From Symbiodinium natans (taxonomy: Eukaryota; Sar; Dinophyceae; Suessiales; Symbiodiniaceae), in assembly GCA_905221605.1 (NCBI GenBank), contig CAJNDS010002093.1, positions 50,001 to 114,000 on the forward strand: DNA of 64,000 nt, in the 5' to 3' direction. A program made the position numbers and the translations under genes. The stretch's first letter is position 1, and every line of letters begins with the position of its first letter. The notes below the pieces were generated by a model, which was given only the letters and a program-made list of their open reading frames with translations, ran no database searches and had not been told where the DNA came from. Of the stretch, positions 23,811 to 35,439 are shown one piece after another.

Positions 23811-25493
23811 GAGTTTGTTCTCAACCCCCTCACCCAAAAAAAGAGAGGAGAGTCTAGACCCTAAACCATAAACCCTAAACCCTAAATTTTTAAAACCCTA
23901 AACCTCAAACCCTAAACCCTAAACCCTAAACCCTAAACCCTAAACCCTAAACCCTAAACCCTAAACCCTAAACCCGAAACCCCAAGAAAAAACAAGAGAG
24001 AGGAGAGGCCAGACCCGGCCTCCTGCGCTTTGTCAGGCAGGTTCTGATGGCTCGGCTGGTGACGCTGGCCCTGGTGCTCGGAGCATCTAGCTTGACTGTT
24101 CTTTGATTTTTTTGACTTTATTATTAATATTTTTTATTTATGTTATTATATTATTATTAATATTTCTTATTTTATATTATTATTTTTTTTGTTGTTGGGG
24201 GGGGAGGGTTAGGGTTTAGGGTTTAGGGTTTAGGGTTTAGGGCTTAGGGCTTAGGGCTTAGGGCTTAGGGCTTAGGGCTTAGGGCTTAGGGCTTAGGGCT
24301 TAGGGCTTTCGGGTTTGGGGTGCAGGTTCGAGCCCGGTGGAATTGTTTGTACTTCATGCTACGTAGTTACAAGTAGGGTTATACGCAGCTGATTCGAAAC
24401 ATGGATTGCCATACTGAGAACCCGACTTCAAACAAACACCATGAACAAGGTCGGCTCTGCTTCTAAAAGAGCTGAGGGTTTAGGGTTTAGGGTTTAGGGT
24501 TTAGGGTTTAGGGTTTAGGGTTTAGGGTTTAGGGTTCAGGGTTTAGGGTTCAGGGTTTAGGGTTTAGGGTGTAGGGTTTGGGGTTTAGGGTTCATATAGC
24601 GTTTAGGGGTCCCTTACTTTTTGGAGCCCCTAGACTCGAAGTAAACCAAGCAGGGCTTTTCCCAGAGTGTTCGCGGGAGCGTTGCCACTGAGGGTCATTT
24701 GAGTCTGACGGTTTTGGGATGTTCCCCTTTAAACCCTAAACCCTAAACCCTAAACCCTAAACCCTAAACCCTAAACCCTAAACCCTAAACCCTAAACCCT
24801 AAACCCTAAACCCTAAACCCTAAACCCTAAACCCTAAACCCTAAACCCTACCTACATTATGTGCCAACAGGGGACAGTTGTCACGAACACCCTAAGCTTA
24901 ATGGTATTGGGCTTCGGGCTGAAGACCTAGGAGCTTATCGTTTGCAATAGGGCTTTAGGGTTCTAGGGTTTAGGGTTCTAGGGTTTAGGGTTCTAGGGTT
25001 CTAGGGTTCTAGAGTATGGGGTTGAGAGGGTCCTGAAGCTTCCAGCTCCCTGAAGCCCAAAATCTTCAACCACGGAACGCCTCACTACGTAGCCCAAAGC
25101 CAGGAAAAGCCAACAAAGCTGGACCCGAAACCCTGAACTCTAAGCCCTAAAACCTAAACCCTAAACCCTAAACCCTAAATCCTAAACCCTAAACCCCTCA
25201 GAAAAAAAAGAGCCCTAAAGCGAACCAAGGCTTCACGTTCCGACTCACTGTGCTGATGGCGTTCGGTCTTTAGGTGCTCAACAAAAATTGTTCACAGGAA
25301 GGGCGCCCATAGCTCAGCTGTTTAGGGTTTAGGGTTTAGGGTTTGGGGAAAAAAGTAACCCGATGCATGTGAAATGGTTTCTTCGTGTTAGGGGTTTTAA
25401 GGACATGCAGGATCCTACTGACTACCCTAAACCCTAGACCCTAAACCCTAAACCCCAAACCCTAAACCCTAAACCCCAAACCCTAAACCCTAA

Positions 25494-25570
25494 GCGTTTG
25501 GTCCACAAGGTTGGCACCTTGGCAGGTGGTGGCTGACCTTCCAGCATGGCAAGTGTTGCCAACGTGGGTG
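25494..25570 (-). CDS. Exon-like island, possible start exon
   Basis: The minus strand has an in-frame ATG opening MLEGQPPPAK, then VPTLWTKRL, while the frame is also open upstream (PTLATLA). It could be a start exon with donor AAG|GTGCCA or an internal exon. The product is unknown. Confidence 0.35.
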
Positions 25571-26874
25571 GCTTAGGGTTTCGGGTTTAGGGTTTCGGGT
25601 TTAGGTTTAGGGTTCGGTAAGGGACTATAGGCCCTACACCCAACATAAGCCCTAAGCCCTAACCCAACCCAACTTCCAATCAGAAAGGACCCTCATTTAG
25701 AACCACCATCTGTCAACTTCAGGCTGCAGGCCCTGTAGACTTTAACAAGCTCCACTGCAGCCTTGAAACCAGGACACATATGTCCCTGGGAAACCGGTTC
25801 CCCCCCCCCCCAACACACCCCTAACCCAAAATCAGCACGCAAACCCCACACCCTTTCCCCGAAACCCTAAAGCCTTGCGCCCGAAGCACAAAACCCAAAC
25901 ACCCTAAACCCTGCAACCCTAAAAAACCCTCAAAGCCTTAAACGACCTAGGAAAACCCACAATACCTTGAAGACCAACCCTACTATAGCACAAAAACCCT
26001 AAACCCCCCAAACCACACGGGGGACAACAGGGGGGGCCGACGATGGGGCTGGGCGAGGTGAAGGTGGGGCAGCGAATCTGCGCCGTATTATGCCCCCCAA
26101 CCCTAAACGGTGCGTCTTAATTAGGGTTTGGGGTTTAGGGTTTGGACTGGGGTTTAGGGTTTTAGGGTGGGTATTCCTTTCCAGCGCCCAAAGAGTATTT
26201 ATAACCGACCAGCTACTATCCCCAAGGAGCCTAGATATGCTTTTCATACTTCTTGAGGTCTTGGCGGTCTACAGTCAAAAGTACAGGGCTTAGAACTTGC
26301 AGCGTGCTCTAAAGTTAAGGCAGTTAAGGGTTTAGGGACCCTAAACCCTAAACCCTAAACCCTAAACCCTAAACCTTAAACCCTAAACCCTAAACCCTAA
26401 ACCCTAAACCTCGGAGTTTAGAGTTCAGGGCTTGTAGAGTGGAGGGCAAAAACCCAAACACCTTACCAGCCCTGAAGGCCAAGTCCCAGCTGCGAGGCTT
26501 TTGGGGCAGGGTTTAGGGTTTAGGGTTTAGGGTTTAGGGTTTAGGGTTTAGGGTTTAGGGTTTAGGGTTTAGGGTTTAGGGTTTAGGGTTTAGGGTTTAG
26601 GGTTTAGGGTTTAGGGTTTAGTGTTTATGGTTTAGGGTTTAGGGTTTAGGGTTTAGGGTTTAGGGTTTAGGGTTTAGGGTTTAGGGTTTAGGGTTTAGGG
26701 TTTAGGGTTTAGGGTTTAGGGTTTAGGGTTTAGGGTTTAGGGTTTAGGGTTTACAGTAGGGTTTAGGGTTTAGGGTTGAGGGTCTAGGGTCTAGGGTTTA
26801 CGGCTGAGGGCTTAGGGTTTAGGGTTCAGGGTTGTATACAGGGGCCTATGTACACAGATTGGGAATATTGGGTA

Positions 26875-26950
26875 GGGTTTCAGTGGCTTTTTCCCGGGTT
26901 TGCTCGCGCCTTTGGCTGGCGGCTGCGCCGCGCCAGCGCCAGCGACCTGG
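26875..26950 (-). CDS. Exon-like island, Ala/Pro/Lys-rich
   Basis: The acceptor CCCCCGCACCAG|GTC leads into VAGAGAAQPPAKGASKPGKK. This low-complexity basic linker has GC-ending codons. The island is flanked by heptamers on its left. Probably part of a disordered tail or linker; product unknown. Confidence 0.4.
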
Positions 26951-28592
26951 TGCGGGGGAGGCGCGCAGCTTGAAGGCTTTTTAGTGTAAGGCTTACGAGG
27001 TTTAGGGTTTATATAAGCCTGTTTAGGATTTAGGGCTCAGGACTTACAGGGTTTTTGCGTTTAGGTTTTAGGGTCTACGTGGAAGGCGACTTGTTTTATA
27101 AGTGTATAATATAGGGGGCTTAAGAAGAAGGTTCTGGGTGTGATTATAGAATAATCATAAGGGGCCCTAAGGGAATACTATTAGAAATTATTCCGACCGC
27201 TATATTAAACCCTAAACCCTAAACCCTAAAACCTAAGCCCTAAACCCCCAAACCCCTAAACCCCGAAACCCTTAACCCTAAACCCTATAGTACCCTAAAT
27301 CCAAAACCCCAAAGGGACTTCAGATCTACAGCTTATGGCTCGGCTCCAGGTTTTAGAGTCTAGGGTTTGGGGTATAGGGTTTAGGGCTTCTGAGCCTTGG
27401 GTCCTTAGCGTTTCGGTTTGGGGATTGCGGTATGAGTTCGTGTCTTGGGGTAGACCCTGACCGCTGGGGGATCAGGCTGGTTCGGGGTGGACAATTCTTC
27501 GCGGATCCTCAGGGTTTCGGGTTTAGGGTTTAGGGTTTGGGGTTTAGGGTTTCCCTAAACCCTAAAGCCTCAACCCGAAGCACCGCTACCACTTTGCGGT
27601 CGCTGATGGCTAAGGGATTTCGGGCTCACGGGGTGTAGGGTTTAGGGTTTAGGGTTTAGGGTTTAGGGCTTAGGGCTTAGGGTTTAGGGCTTAGGGTTTA
27701 GGGTTACCTCTAAGGGGGTAGTTGCATGCTCCAAATTATGGTCCCTGTCTGGGGTACCCTAAATAAGAGGGGCCGCCTTATAATGAGAACCATGTTTAAG
27801 AGAACTCACCAGATGGGCCCTTAAAAGGGGACCCCTTATATACCCCTTAACATCCCTGTACGAATTAAGGGCTCATACTTCGGAGCCCTGTAAAGGAGGT
27901 AAGGGACCGCATTAAGGGCCCATGAAACTACCCCTAGAAACCCCAGCATCCTAAACACCTCCCCCCCCCCTCCCCGAAAAAAAAAAAAAAAGTTCCTGAA
28001 CCCTACATCCTGCCTACATCTTCCTGAAACCCATAAGAACCATAAACGCCTCTACCCTCTACCCCTAGAGCCCTATAAGCTCAAACAGTTGTCACAGCTT
28101 TAGGAAATGTATGGATTGCGCTAAGCCCTAAACCCCAAACCCCAAAACCCCAACACCCCAAAACCCCACAATTCGCAAAACCCCAAAACCCTAAAACCCT
28201 GAAACCCTAAAGCCCTAAAGCCCTAAAGCCCTAAAGCCCTAAAACCCTAAAACCCTAAAACCCTAAAACCCTAAATCCCCAAAACCTTAAAAACCCTAAA
28301 ACCCCAAACCCTTGTCACTGCTTCAGGAGATCCCAAACCCTAAACCCTAAACCCTAAACCCTAAACCCTAAACCCTAAACCCTAAACCCTAAACCCTAAA
28401 CCCTAAACCCTAAACCCTAAACCCTAAACCCTAAACCAAACCCTAACCCTAAACCCTAAACCCCTAAACCCTAAACCCTAAACCCTAAACCCTAAACCCC
28501 CTAAACCCTAAACCCTAAACCCTAACCCTAAACCCAAAACCCTAAACCCTAAACCCTAAAGTCAATGCTTCAGGTGGGCTAGGGTTTTCAGC

Positions 28593-29644
28593 CTGCTCCT
28601 GCTCAAAGGAGTCGGCGACGCTGCGGCGCACGCCGGGCTTGGTGTGAAAAGGCCTCATATCGGGGGCCTTAAGACTTAGATTAGGGTTTAGGGTTTAGGG
28701 TTTAGGGTTTAGGGTTTAGGGTTTAGGGTTTAGGGTTTAGGGTTTAGGGTTTAGGGTTTAGGGTTTAGGGTTTAGGGTTTAGGGTTTAGGGTTTAGGTTA
28801 GGGTTTAGGGTTTAGGGTTTAGGGTTTAGGGTTTAGGGTTTAGGGTTTAGGGTTTAGGGTTTAGGGTTTAGGGTTTAGAGTTTAGAGTTTAGAGTTTAGT
28901 ATGTTATATTTATATAGGGCGCATAAGGGACCACTATTCGTATTTATTCCGACCCCTATCTTATCAGGGGGGGATGCGGGCTTAGGGTTTGTCAGGGTTT
29001 AAGGGGGAAAGGGTTCAGGAAATAGGGTCGATTTTTTGGGGGGGGGGTTCAGGTCCGGGAAAGTCTCGAGGAGTGTCGGTGAGGATCGATCAAAGTTTCT
29101 TCTTTCAACTTTCGAAGGTCTAGTTTCAAGTAGGGTTTTCAAGGGGGATCACGGCGTTGATCACGGGCTACAGAAGCTGCAACGACGGATTCCACTTCGG
29201 TCTTGAAAAGGTCAAGCCCATGAAACGACGTGGGTGTAGACACCTGTCTCGGCGACTTCGTACAAATCCTCAGCAGCATCGCTGTGCCCAGCAGTGATGA
29301 TCGCTAGTCCATGCCAGGTATCTTCGAAGATTACCGATTGCTCTGAAGCAGGTGCCGGCAAGCTCGCCAGAGAGCTACCCGACACTGCTCATGATGACGC
29401 CACGAGACTGTTTTGTGGCCAGTTCTCCTTGATCCCAGAATGGCGACGGCCCTAAACCCTAAACCCTAAACCCTAAACCCTAAACCCTAAACCCTAAACC
29501 CTAAACCCTCGTTAAACCCCAAAAACCCTCAACCGACATCCTAAGCCCTCCTCAGCACCCAAGGCAGATTAAGAGGGGAGGCTTGGTGTGGCAAGGCCTA
29601 GACGCAGGCTTTTGGATGAGGGCGCAGGGCTCTGCGGATGGGTT

Positions 29645-29711
<67 letters not shown>

Positions 29712-29902
29712 GAGAGAGAGAGGGAGCGAGGTTTAAGGTTTAGGGTTTAGGGTTTAGGGTTTAGGGTTTAGGGTTTAGGGTTTAGGGTTTAGGGTTTAGG
29801 GAGAGAGAGAGAGAGAGTAGCGGTCTTAGCGGCCGGCAACTCGTTGCTGGTGTCGGCATGCCAGTCGGGGAGGTAGCTCGAAACCTCACCAAAGTCTCTC
29901 AT
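28593..29902 (-). CDS. Multi-exon unknown protein, frames partly broken
   Basis: Three minus-strand segments. At about 29902-29818 the frame reads MRDFGEVSSYLPDWHADTSN then ELPAAKT, with very high GC at third positions. At about 29460-29130 one frame reads VIFEDTWHGLAIITAGHSDA and EDLYEVAETG, then stops at SWA. The continuation FHGLDLFKTEVESVVAASVA lies one base out of frame, and an upstream part (FWDQGELATKQSRGVIM) is also shifted. At 28653-28593 an exon reads PFHTKPGVRRSVADSFEQEQ with a GC donor. Each part looks coding, but the two frame breaks near 29.23 and 29.39 kb mean pseudogene decay, sequence errors or very short introns. Family unknown. Confidence 0.35.
28683..28880. repeat. Long TTTAGGG array
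   Basis: About 27 nearly perfect heptamers, with one shortened unit near 28796 and GTTTAGA variants at the right end. It lies in the putative intron between the 29.2 kb and 28.65 kb segments of the minus-strand gene. Confidence 0.85.
29649..29737. repeat. (GA)n microsatellite
   Basis: AG dinucleotides with few interruptions from 29649 to about 29725. They are followed by heptamers 29733-29800 and then a short second GA tract near 29801-29818. Two repeat types are interleaved in one intron-like gap. Confidence 0.95.
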
Positions 29903-31451
29903 TCCACAACCTGACCCAAGCACGAACTAGGATGGCCCTTAAAAGACCCTCTGAAAGATGTTCCTGAGCATCAATACTCTTAAGCCCAAAATATACAAAT
30001 GTCCCAAGGGCCTACCTAAGCCTGGCAAGTTGCCTTAAACCCGATGCCCGAAAACCCGAAAGCCCAACACTCTCCTTAACAAAAAGCAAACTTAGCAGAA
30101 AACCGGACCCCCCGCCCTTTGTAAACCCCAGACGTGACGCTGAAAGCCCGAGCCCAGAACCCGGACTGTTGCTGCATGGCATTCGGACTGCAATGCGGCG
30201 TTCATGGAGACAACTAAACCCTAACCCGAAACCCTAACCCGAAACCCGAAACCCTAAACCCTAAACCCTAAACCCTAAACCCTAAACCCTAAACCCTAAC
30301 CCGAAACCCTAAACCCTAAACCCTCGGCCCACATTCTGGCTGAGTTGGGCCCCTTATGTCCATAAGGGAATTCAGAAACTCTTGAAGACCTAAAGCCCCC
30401 TCAGACCCCTGCAGTTCACATGAACCCTGAACCCTATAAACCCTCCAAACCCTCAAGACCTTTCCAACCCTACAAACCCTTTAAACCTAATGAACCCAAA
30501 AAAACCTCTAATCCCTAAACCCAAATCCCTAAACCCTAAAGCCCTAAACCCTAAACCCTAAACCCTAAACCCTAAACCGTAAACCCTAAACCCAAAACCC
30601 TAAACCCTAAACCCTAAACCCTAAACCTCACCCCTCGCACGACAGGGAAGCTACGGGGCCTCGGCCGCGAGGCCGCGTAGGGCGGCCCCCAGGGATGGCA
30701 TGGCCGCAGTGCAGAAGGCGATGGGTTTAGGGTTTAGGGTTTAGGGTTTAGGGTTTAGGGTTTAGGGTTTAGGGTTTAGGGTTTAGGGTTTAGGGTTTAG
30801 GGTTTAGGGTTTCGGGTTTCGGGTTTGGGGTTTGGGGTTTAGGGTTTCCGGTTTAAGCGTGTAGGCTTTAGGGTTACAGGGTTTAGGGTTATAGGGTGTA
30901 GGGTTATAGTTGTTTTTGTGCTTTAGGGGTTTAGGGGATTAAGAAATGTTGAAGGGTTTGTGGGATTAAGCGGCTTCTGGGTTTTAAGCGCTTTGAGTGA
31001 TTTCGAGGGGTTTAGGGCTCCTGCGGTAGGGTTCTGTGAGCTTCGGGCCTTGGGTCTTATATAGGGCATAGGGTTTAGGGTTTAGGGTTTAGGGTTTAGC
31101 GTTTAGGGTTCACAAGGAGTCCGAGCTTTAGAGGGTTGAGGGCGTAGGGCTCTTGGAATCTGAGAGGTCGTCTGCACATGACCGGCCTCTTCAAGCAAAC
31201 ACACACACACACACAAACACACAAACACAAACCAACCAACCAACCAACCAGCCAGCCAGCCAGCCAGCCAGCCAACCAACCAACACACCATAACCCTAAA
31301 CCCTAAACCCTAAACCCTAAACCCTAAACCCTAAACCCTAAACCCTAAACCCTAAACCCTAAACCCTAAACCCTACGCTTCACTGCGCATGATCTCGCGC
31401 CCCCGCCAAAATATGAAGAACCCCCACCGAAACCCTGGACCCCACTTCAGG
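29903..31451. repeat. Heptamer region with one ambiguous GC-rich island
   Basis: Degenerate heptamers. A perfect array occupies 30725-30808, and CCCTAAA units with ACCCGAAA variants lie at 30215-30320. A GC-rich island at 30640-30722 reads SAARPRRAAPRDGMAAVQKA on plus, with acceptor CGACAG and donor ATGG|GTTTAG, and MPSLGAALRGLAAEAP on minus. I cannot choose. A CA/CCAA/CCAG microsatellite lies at 31199-31281. Confidence 0.55.
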
Positions 31452-32785
31452 ATGCTGCGGTTTGTGCTGCTCTTGGCTGCTCTTAGCAGGGTAGCTATAA
31501 GTTTAGTTTTTAGCTGTCTTCTTACGAAACCCAATAAACCCAAAAAGGCTAAAGATGTAACGTTACAGTAAAGCACCACAAAGTAGGTGTCTTGGGTTTG
31601 GGGTTTAGGGCTTGCGGCTGAGATGTTTGTGGATCATGGCGATGCATTTTTTCCCTCTCCGCCGGCGGGACAAGCTGCGAATTCTGAAGCTTCAACGCCC
31701 GAAGCCAAAAACCGGGACCCTAAACCTCTAATGGCCCCTAAACTCTAAACCCTAAACCGCTAAACCCCTAAACCTCTAAGCCCCTAAACCCTAACCCCTG
31801 AACCCCAAACCCCTCAAACCCCAGTAGTCGATGGGCTTTCCGTGATGTAGTCGCTTAAACGAGCTGGGTCTCAAACTCAGATTCAAGGTTCACGGTTTGG
31901 GGTTTTGGGGTCAGGGTTTAGGGTTTAGGGATTTGGGGTTTCGGGTTTTAAGGTCCAAGGTTTCGGGTTTGTAGTCAGCGGTGTCATGTTAGGGGTTAGA
32001 GGTTGAAGCTTCAGGGTTTAAGGAGTTCAGGCGTTCGGGGCTGAACCCTAAACCCTAAACCCTGAGCCCTAAAAAGGTGCTCCACGGTCTACAATTTGGG
32101 GGGGGTGGGGGGGGAGGGGGTAAAATTTGGGTCCTTCTGGATGTTGGGGTTGAGGGTTTTAAGCTTTGTACGTTTAAGGTTTCTGTTCAGGGCTTAGGGT
32201 TTAGGGGCGGGCAAAGCTTAGCTAGGGGTTTAGCTGAAATCTCACAAACCCTAAACCCTAAACCCTAAACCCTAAACCCTAGACCCTAAACCCTAAACCC
32301 TAAACCCTAAACCCCAAGCTGCATGGCATGCGCGCGGCCGCAGGCTTGCGATTGGAAAATGAGGCGAAGCGAGTTCTACACTCCCCTTGGAATGACAATC
32401 AACATGCTCCTCTTGAAAGCTCCAATGAGCATTTACTTAGAAACCCTAAGATTATCTAAGAATCTAAGAAGACTACTTGAACCTAGGTATATGAACACAT
32501 AAATGAATACAAAACTAAAACTAAGTGCATATGTATATATATATATACATACATCTGTATGTTATCTGTTTAGGGCATTCTTAAGGAGACTGTAGGGGCT
32601 GCTTGCCCAGCGTGCAAGACCCCGACTCACCCCCCCCCAAGCGCGGCCCGCACGCCCAACTTCGGGTGCACCTCTCAGGAGACGAGGGCGACTCGGCGAA
32701 GCTTGGGTGCAAGGCGGCGTGGGGAGCGGCTGTCGGACTCGGCCACGGCGGCACCGCAGCAAGGAGCGAAACAAAACGCGAGTAG
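31452..32785 (+). CDS. Possible secreted or membrane protein, signal peptide start
   Basis: Plus-strand ATG at 31452 opens MLRFVLLLAALSR, a typical signal-peptide core, ending at AGG|GTAGCT. An in-phase segment at about 31622-31715 follows the acceptor GGCTGAG and reads DHGDAFFPSPPAGQAANSEA. At 32323-32502 an ATG opens a 59-codon frame with FYTPLGMTINMLLLKAPMSI, AT-rich toward its end. A competing plus frame there reads EAKRVLHSPWNDNQHAPLES. A last segment at about 32665-32785 reads GCKAAWGAAVGLGHGGTAAR and ends in a stop. Only the first join is phase-checked, so this may be one gene or several fragments. The minus strand carries 68- and 70-codon frames over parts of it. Family unknown. Confidence 0.35.
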
Positions 32786-33739
32786 AATGAACAAAGAGTG
32801 AGGCTTTAGGGTTTAGGGTTTAGGGTTTGTGCACTTTGCTGCTTCATATTGGGTTGCCAAGAAAAACTCTAAAGCCCCAGACCCTAGACACCCCTGCCAG
32901 AAACCTTAACCTTGGTAGAGCTTAGGGTTTAGGGTCATTTTTCGGGTTTAGGGTGTAGGGGTAGCTTTGAATTTGGCTACAGCGCTTAGGGGTTTAGGGT
33001 GCCGCTTCTCACTCATCTGCCGCCTGGAAATCGCCACCTGACCCGGCTACAAATCAAGTGATTCGACATGTTGTTGGCAGCCGAAGGACACAAGACACAG
33101 AGTGGCTGGAAACCCTAAACCCTGGACCCTGAGGCAACGGATATCTCAGGTGGCTTTACATGCAGAATCCCCGGCATTGGGAACAAGTAAACGAAACAGC
33201 ATTCTCAAAGTGTTTTCAGGTGTTGGCGCTTTCGGAATGTCAGTGTAAGCTCACGAGCCATCAACAGCAAACCCTTAACTTTCTACACCCTGAAGCCCTG
33301 AATTCCTCCACCCTACACCCTCAACCCGAAAGCCCTAAGCCCCTGAAGCCCCGAACCCTAAAACCTTCTAAGCCCAGCAACCATGTCACAAGAAGGGTAC
33401 CCTTCTTGATGCTGGTGACGCTTCGAGAGCAACCCAGAATCCCTAAAAAGGGCTCAAGGGTACCACCACACGGCTGCTAAGACCTAGCCCTAAACCCTAA
33501 ACCCTAAACCCCTAAACCCGAAACCCCTGAACCCCTAAACCCCTAAACCCCTAAACCCCTAAACCCCTAAACCCTTAAACCCTTAAACCCCTAAACCCCT
33601 AAACCCCTAAACCCCTAAACCCTAAACCCCTAAACCCCTAAACCCCTAAACCCCTAAACCCCTAAACCCCTAAACCCCTAAACCCCTAAACCCCTAAACC
33701 CCTAAACCCCTAAAGCCCAAACCCGAAACCCCTACAGAA
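32786..33739. repeat. CCCCTAAA octamer array and unresolved island
   Basis: The island 33003-33112 is open on both strands (for example PDPATNQVIRHVVGSRRTQD on plus), so no gene is called. An element at 33375-33482 has AGCAACCATGTCACAAGAAG and GGGTACC words shared with 55.4 and 59.2 kb. At 33500-33712 about 26 units of CCCCTAAA (eight bases instead of seven) form a homogeneous variant array. Confidence 0.65.
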
Positions 33740-34964
33740 AGGAGCATCCCCCGACCTGTCAACGCCTCCATGAGGTCGCCAAGCACCTTCGGAAAGGACC
33801 CTAAACCCTAAACCCTAAACCCTAAACCCTAAACCCTAAACCCTAAACCCTAAACCCTAAACCCTAAACTGCAAGACCGACTCTTCAGCTTTTTCTCTCA
33901 GGGGTGTGTGGAGTTTGGGCTTCAGAGGCTCCAGGGCTTCGGTTGGGAGGCAGGCTCTTCGTCACCACAATCCCTGAGGCTGAAACCCAAAACCTCGAGC
34001 CCTAAACCCTAAACCCTAAACCCTAAACCCTAAACCCTAAACCCTAAACCCTAAACCCTAAACCCTAAGCCCTAAGCCCTAAACCCTAAACCCTAAACCC
34101 TAAACCCTAAACCCTAAACCCTAAACCCTAAACCCTAAACCCTAAACCCTAAGCCATAGCCTCTGAACCGTGAGCTCCACGACCCCTAGCCCCCAACCAG
34201 CCCCTCACGCCTCCCCCGAAACCCACGAACTCCAAGACCAAGCCCTACAAACTTGGGATTTTCCCTCTCATACTAACAGTCCTTAATCTCTACGGTTTAG
34301 GGTTTAGGGTTTAGGGTCTACGATAATCCCCATTCAGGGCAATTAGTAGGAGGGGTACATCCCAAGACTAAACCCTAACCGCTAGACTCATCAACCCCAG
34401 GTTGGCAATTGAAACCCTCTGAAATTCCGAAAATAGTAGAGTTTAGGTTTAGGGTTTAGGGTTTAGGGTTTAGGGTTGAGGCTTGAGGGTTGAGGGTTTG
34501 GGGTTTAGGGTTTCAAAGCTCTTAAACCTCAACAAGGGAAATCTGACATATCCCCGGGGCCTACCTAGCAAATCCACAACAACTTACATATCATGGCCTT
34601 AGGGCTCACGCCTTCTTCCACCTCCACCGTCGGGTACGTAGCCCTATCCCTACAAAGCACAGGTGATGACCCCCCTAAGTCCCAAACCCTAAACCCTAAA
34701 CCCTAAACCCTAAACCCTAAACCCTAAACCCTAAACCCTAAACCCTAAACCCTAAACCCTAAACCCTAAACCCTAAACCCTAAACCTCTAAGGCCCTTTA
34801 GGAGTTGAGGGTTTCAGGTTTAGGGCATAGGGGCTTGGGGCTTCAGGCACCACTAGCACCCCACTCGCAGAGCCCTGCCTGCTTCGCGATCGCCGCGTAC
34901 CTTAGGAGGTCAGTCGGTGACAGAGGAAGGAGATTCTCGTGAATGCGCCAGAAGGGTTGGAAAG
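33740..34964 (-). CDS. Two exons of an unknown helical protein
   Basis: Exon 34964-34860 begins FQPFWRIHENLLPLSPTDLL, continues RYAAIAKQAGLCEW and ends at G|GTGCTA. The wording LSPTDLLRYAAIAKQAGL resembles helical organelle RNA-binding repeats of the OPR/HPR kind, but one unit is too little to assign. A second island at about 33795-33740 reads VLGDLMEALTGRGMLLS after the acceptor CCGAAG. The phases of the two do not match directly, so at least one exon is missing or they belong to different genes. The gap holds perfect heptamer arrays (34003-34150, 34682-34785) and a family B element at 34253-34366. Confidence 0.5.
34253..34366. mobile_element. Family B inverted repeat with heptamers in its loop
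   Basis: Left arm TTGGGATTTTCCCTCTCATA with core AACAGTCCTTAAT. Right arm GATAATCCCCATTCAGGGCA ending GGGGTACATCCCAA. The centre, 34295-34318, is three heptamers. It repeats the arrangement seen at 12355-12545 with a shorter array, so the insertion or expansion occurred more than once in this family. Confidence 0.65.
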
Positions 34965-35228
34965 CTTAAAGTCTTAAAGTTGAGAGCTTAGGAAAAAAAC
35001 CCTAAACTTCGCGGATTTAGGGGTTTTGCTGCTTGATTGGTCGGGTCGTTCAGGTTCTTAGGGCTTGAGGTTCAACTAGGGTTGAGAATTTGGGGTTCTG
35101 AAGCACCCTCAGCCACAACCGTCCTTGGCTCATTCTCGGCGAAGGAGTTTCAGAACAACCGTAAGAGTTCTGAGTATCGTATTATCGATAACGACATGAC
35201 CATGAAAATGATAATGACCATGATAAAG

Positions 35229-35340
35229 TTGGGATGTTCCCCTCTTCTACTAACCGTCCTTCATAGGGTTAGTAGAACCGTCCTTAACAGGGTACAATGA
35301 TCCCTATCAAGGACTGTTAGCATTGGGGGGAACAGCCCAA
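35229..35340. mobile_element. Family B inverted repeat without heptamers
   Basis: Left arm TTGGGATGTTCCCCTCTTCT with CTAACCGTCCTTCATAGGG. Right arm GATCCCTATCAAGGACTGTT ending GGGGGGAACAGCCCAA. An internal partial duplication repeats CCGTCCTT. It serves as an empty-loop comparison for the heptamer-bearing copies. Confidence 0.65.
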
Positions 35341-35439
35341 ATAACTATAAAAGGTGAAAGAGGTTATATAGAGGAACAAGAATAAGGGTTCCTAGACTGC
35401 TTTTATCCCCTAAACCCTATACCCTAAACCCTAACCCCC

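Larger units (their letters stand above)
21039..24120. repeat. Long heptamer arrays and two inverted-repeat or AT islands
   Basis: Perfect arrays at 21315-21422, 21940-22086, 22558-22700, 22978-23036 and 23143-23232. A GGGCTTA variant array occupies 22087-22145. An inverted repeat around 21188-21262 has arms GTTGCCCAAAAACTCC and GAGGACTTTTGGGCAAC with heptamers between. Exon-like minus-strand islands are about 22335-22249 (FFPEPVMLSSDQSLGLRLPV), about 23416-23370 (SCVLHGLLLDGVA) and about 23810-23740 (ETEESGPELYAGPIDLPS). An AT-rich island of no recognised content lies at 22702-22830. Confidence 0.6.
24121..28592. repeat. Heptamer region, variant arrays and scattered islands
   Basis: AT-rich tract at 24096-24190. 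GGGCTTA variant array at 24236-24305. Perfect arrays at 24481-24537, 24731-24849, 26512-26745 and 28333-28440. A CCCTAAAA-type run lies at 28193-28290. Minus-strand exon-like islands are 25494-25570 (MLEGQPPPAKVPTLWTKRL), 26875-26950 (QPPAKGASKPGKKPLKP), 27455-27515 (REELSTPNQPDPPA) and 27575-27625 (SDRKVVAVLR). A family C element lies at about 27800-27935. No linked gene model was found. Confidence 0.55.

Noticed and set aside
24318-24345. tRNA T-arm suggested by GGTTCGAGCCCGGT
   Set aside because: Flanking stem bases do not pair and no A box or anticodon arm lies upstream; the upstream sequence is a GGGCTTA array.
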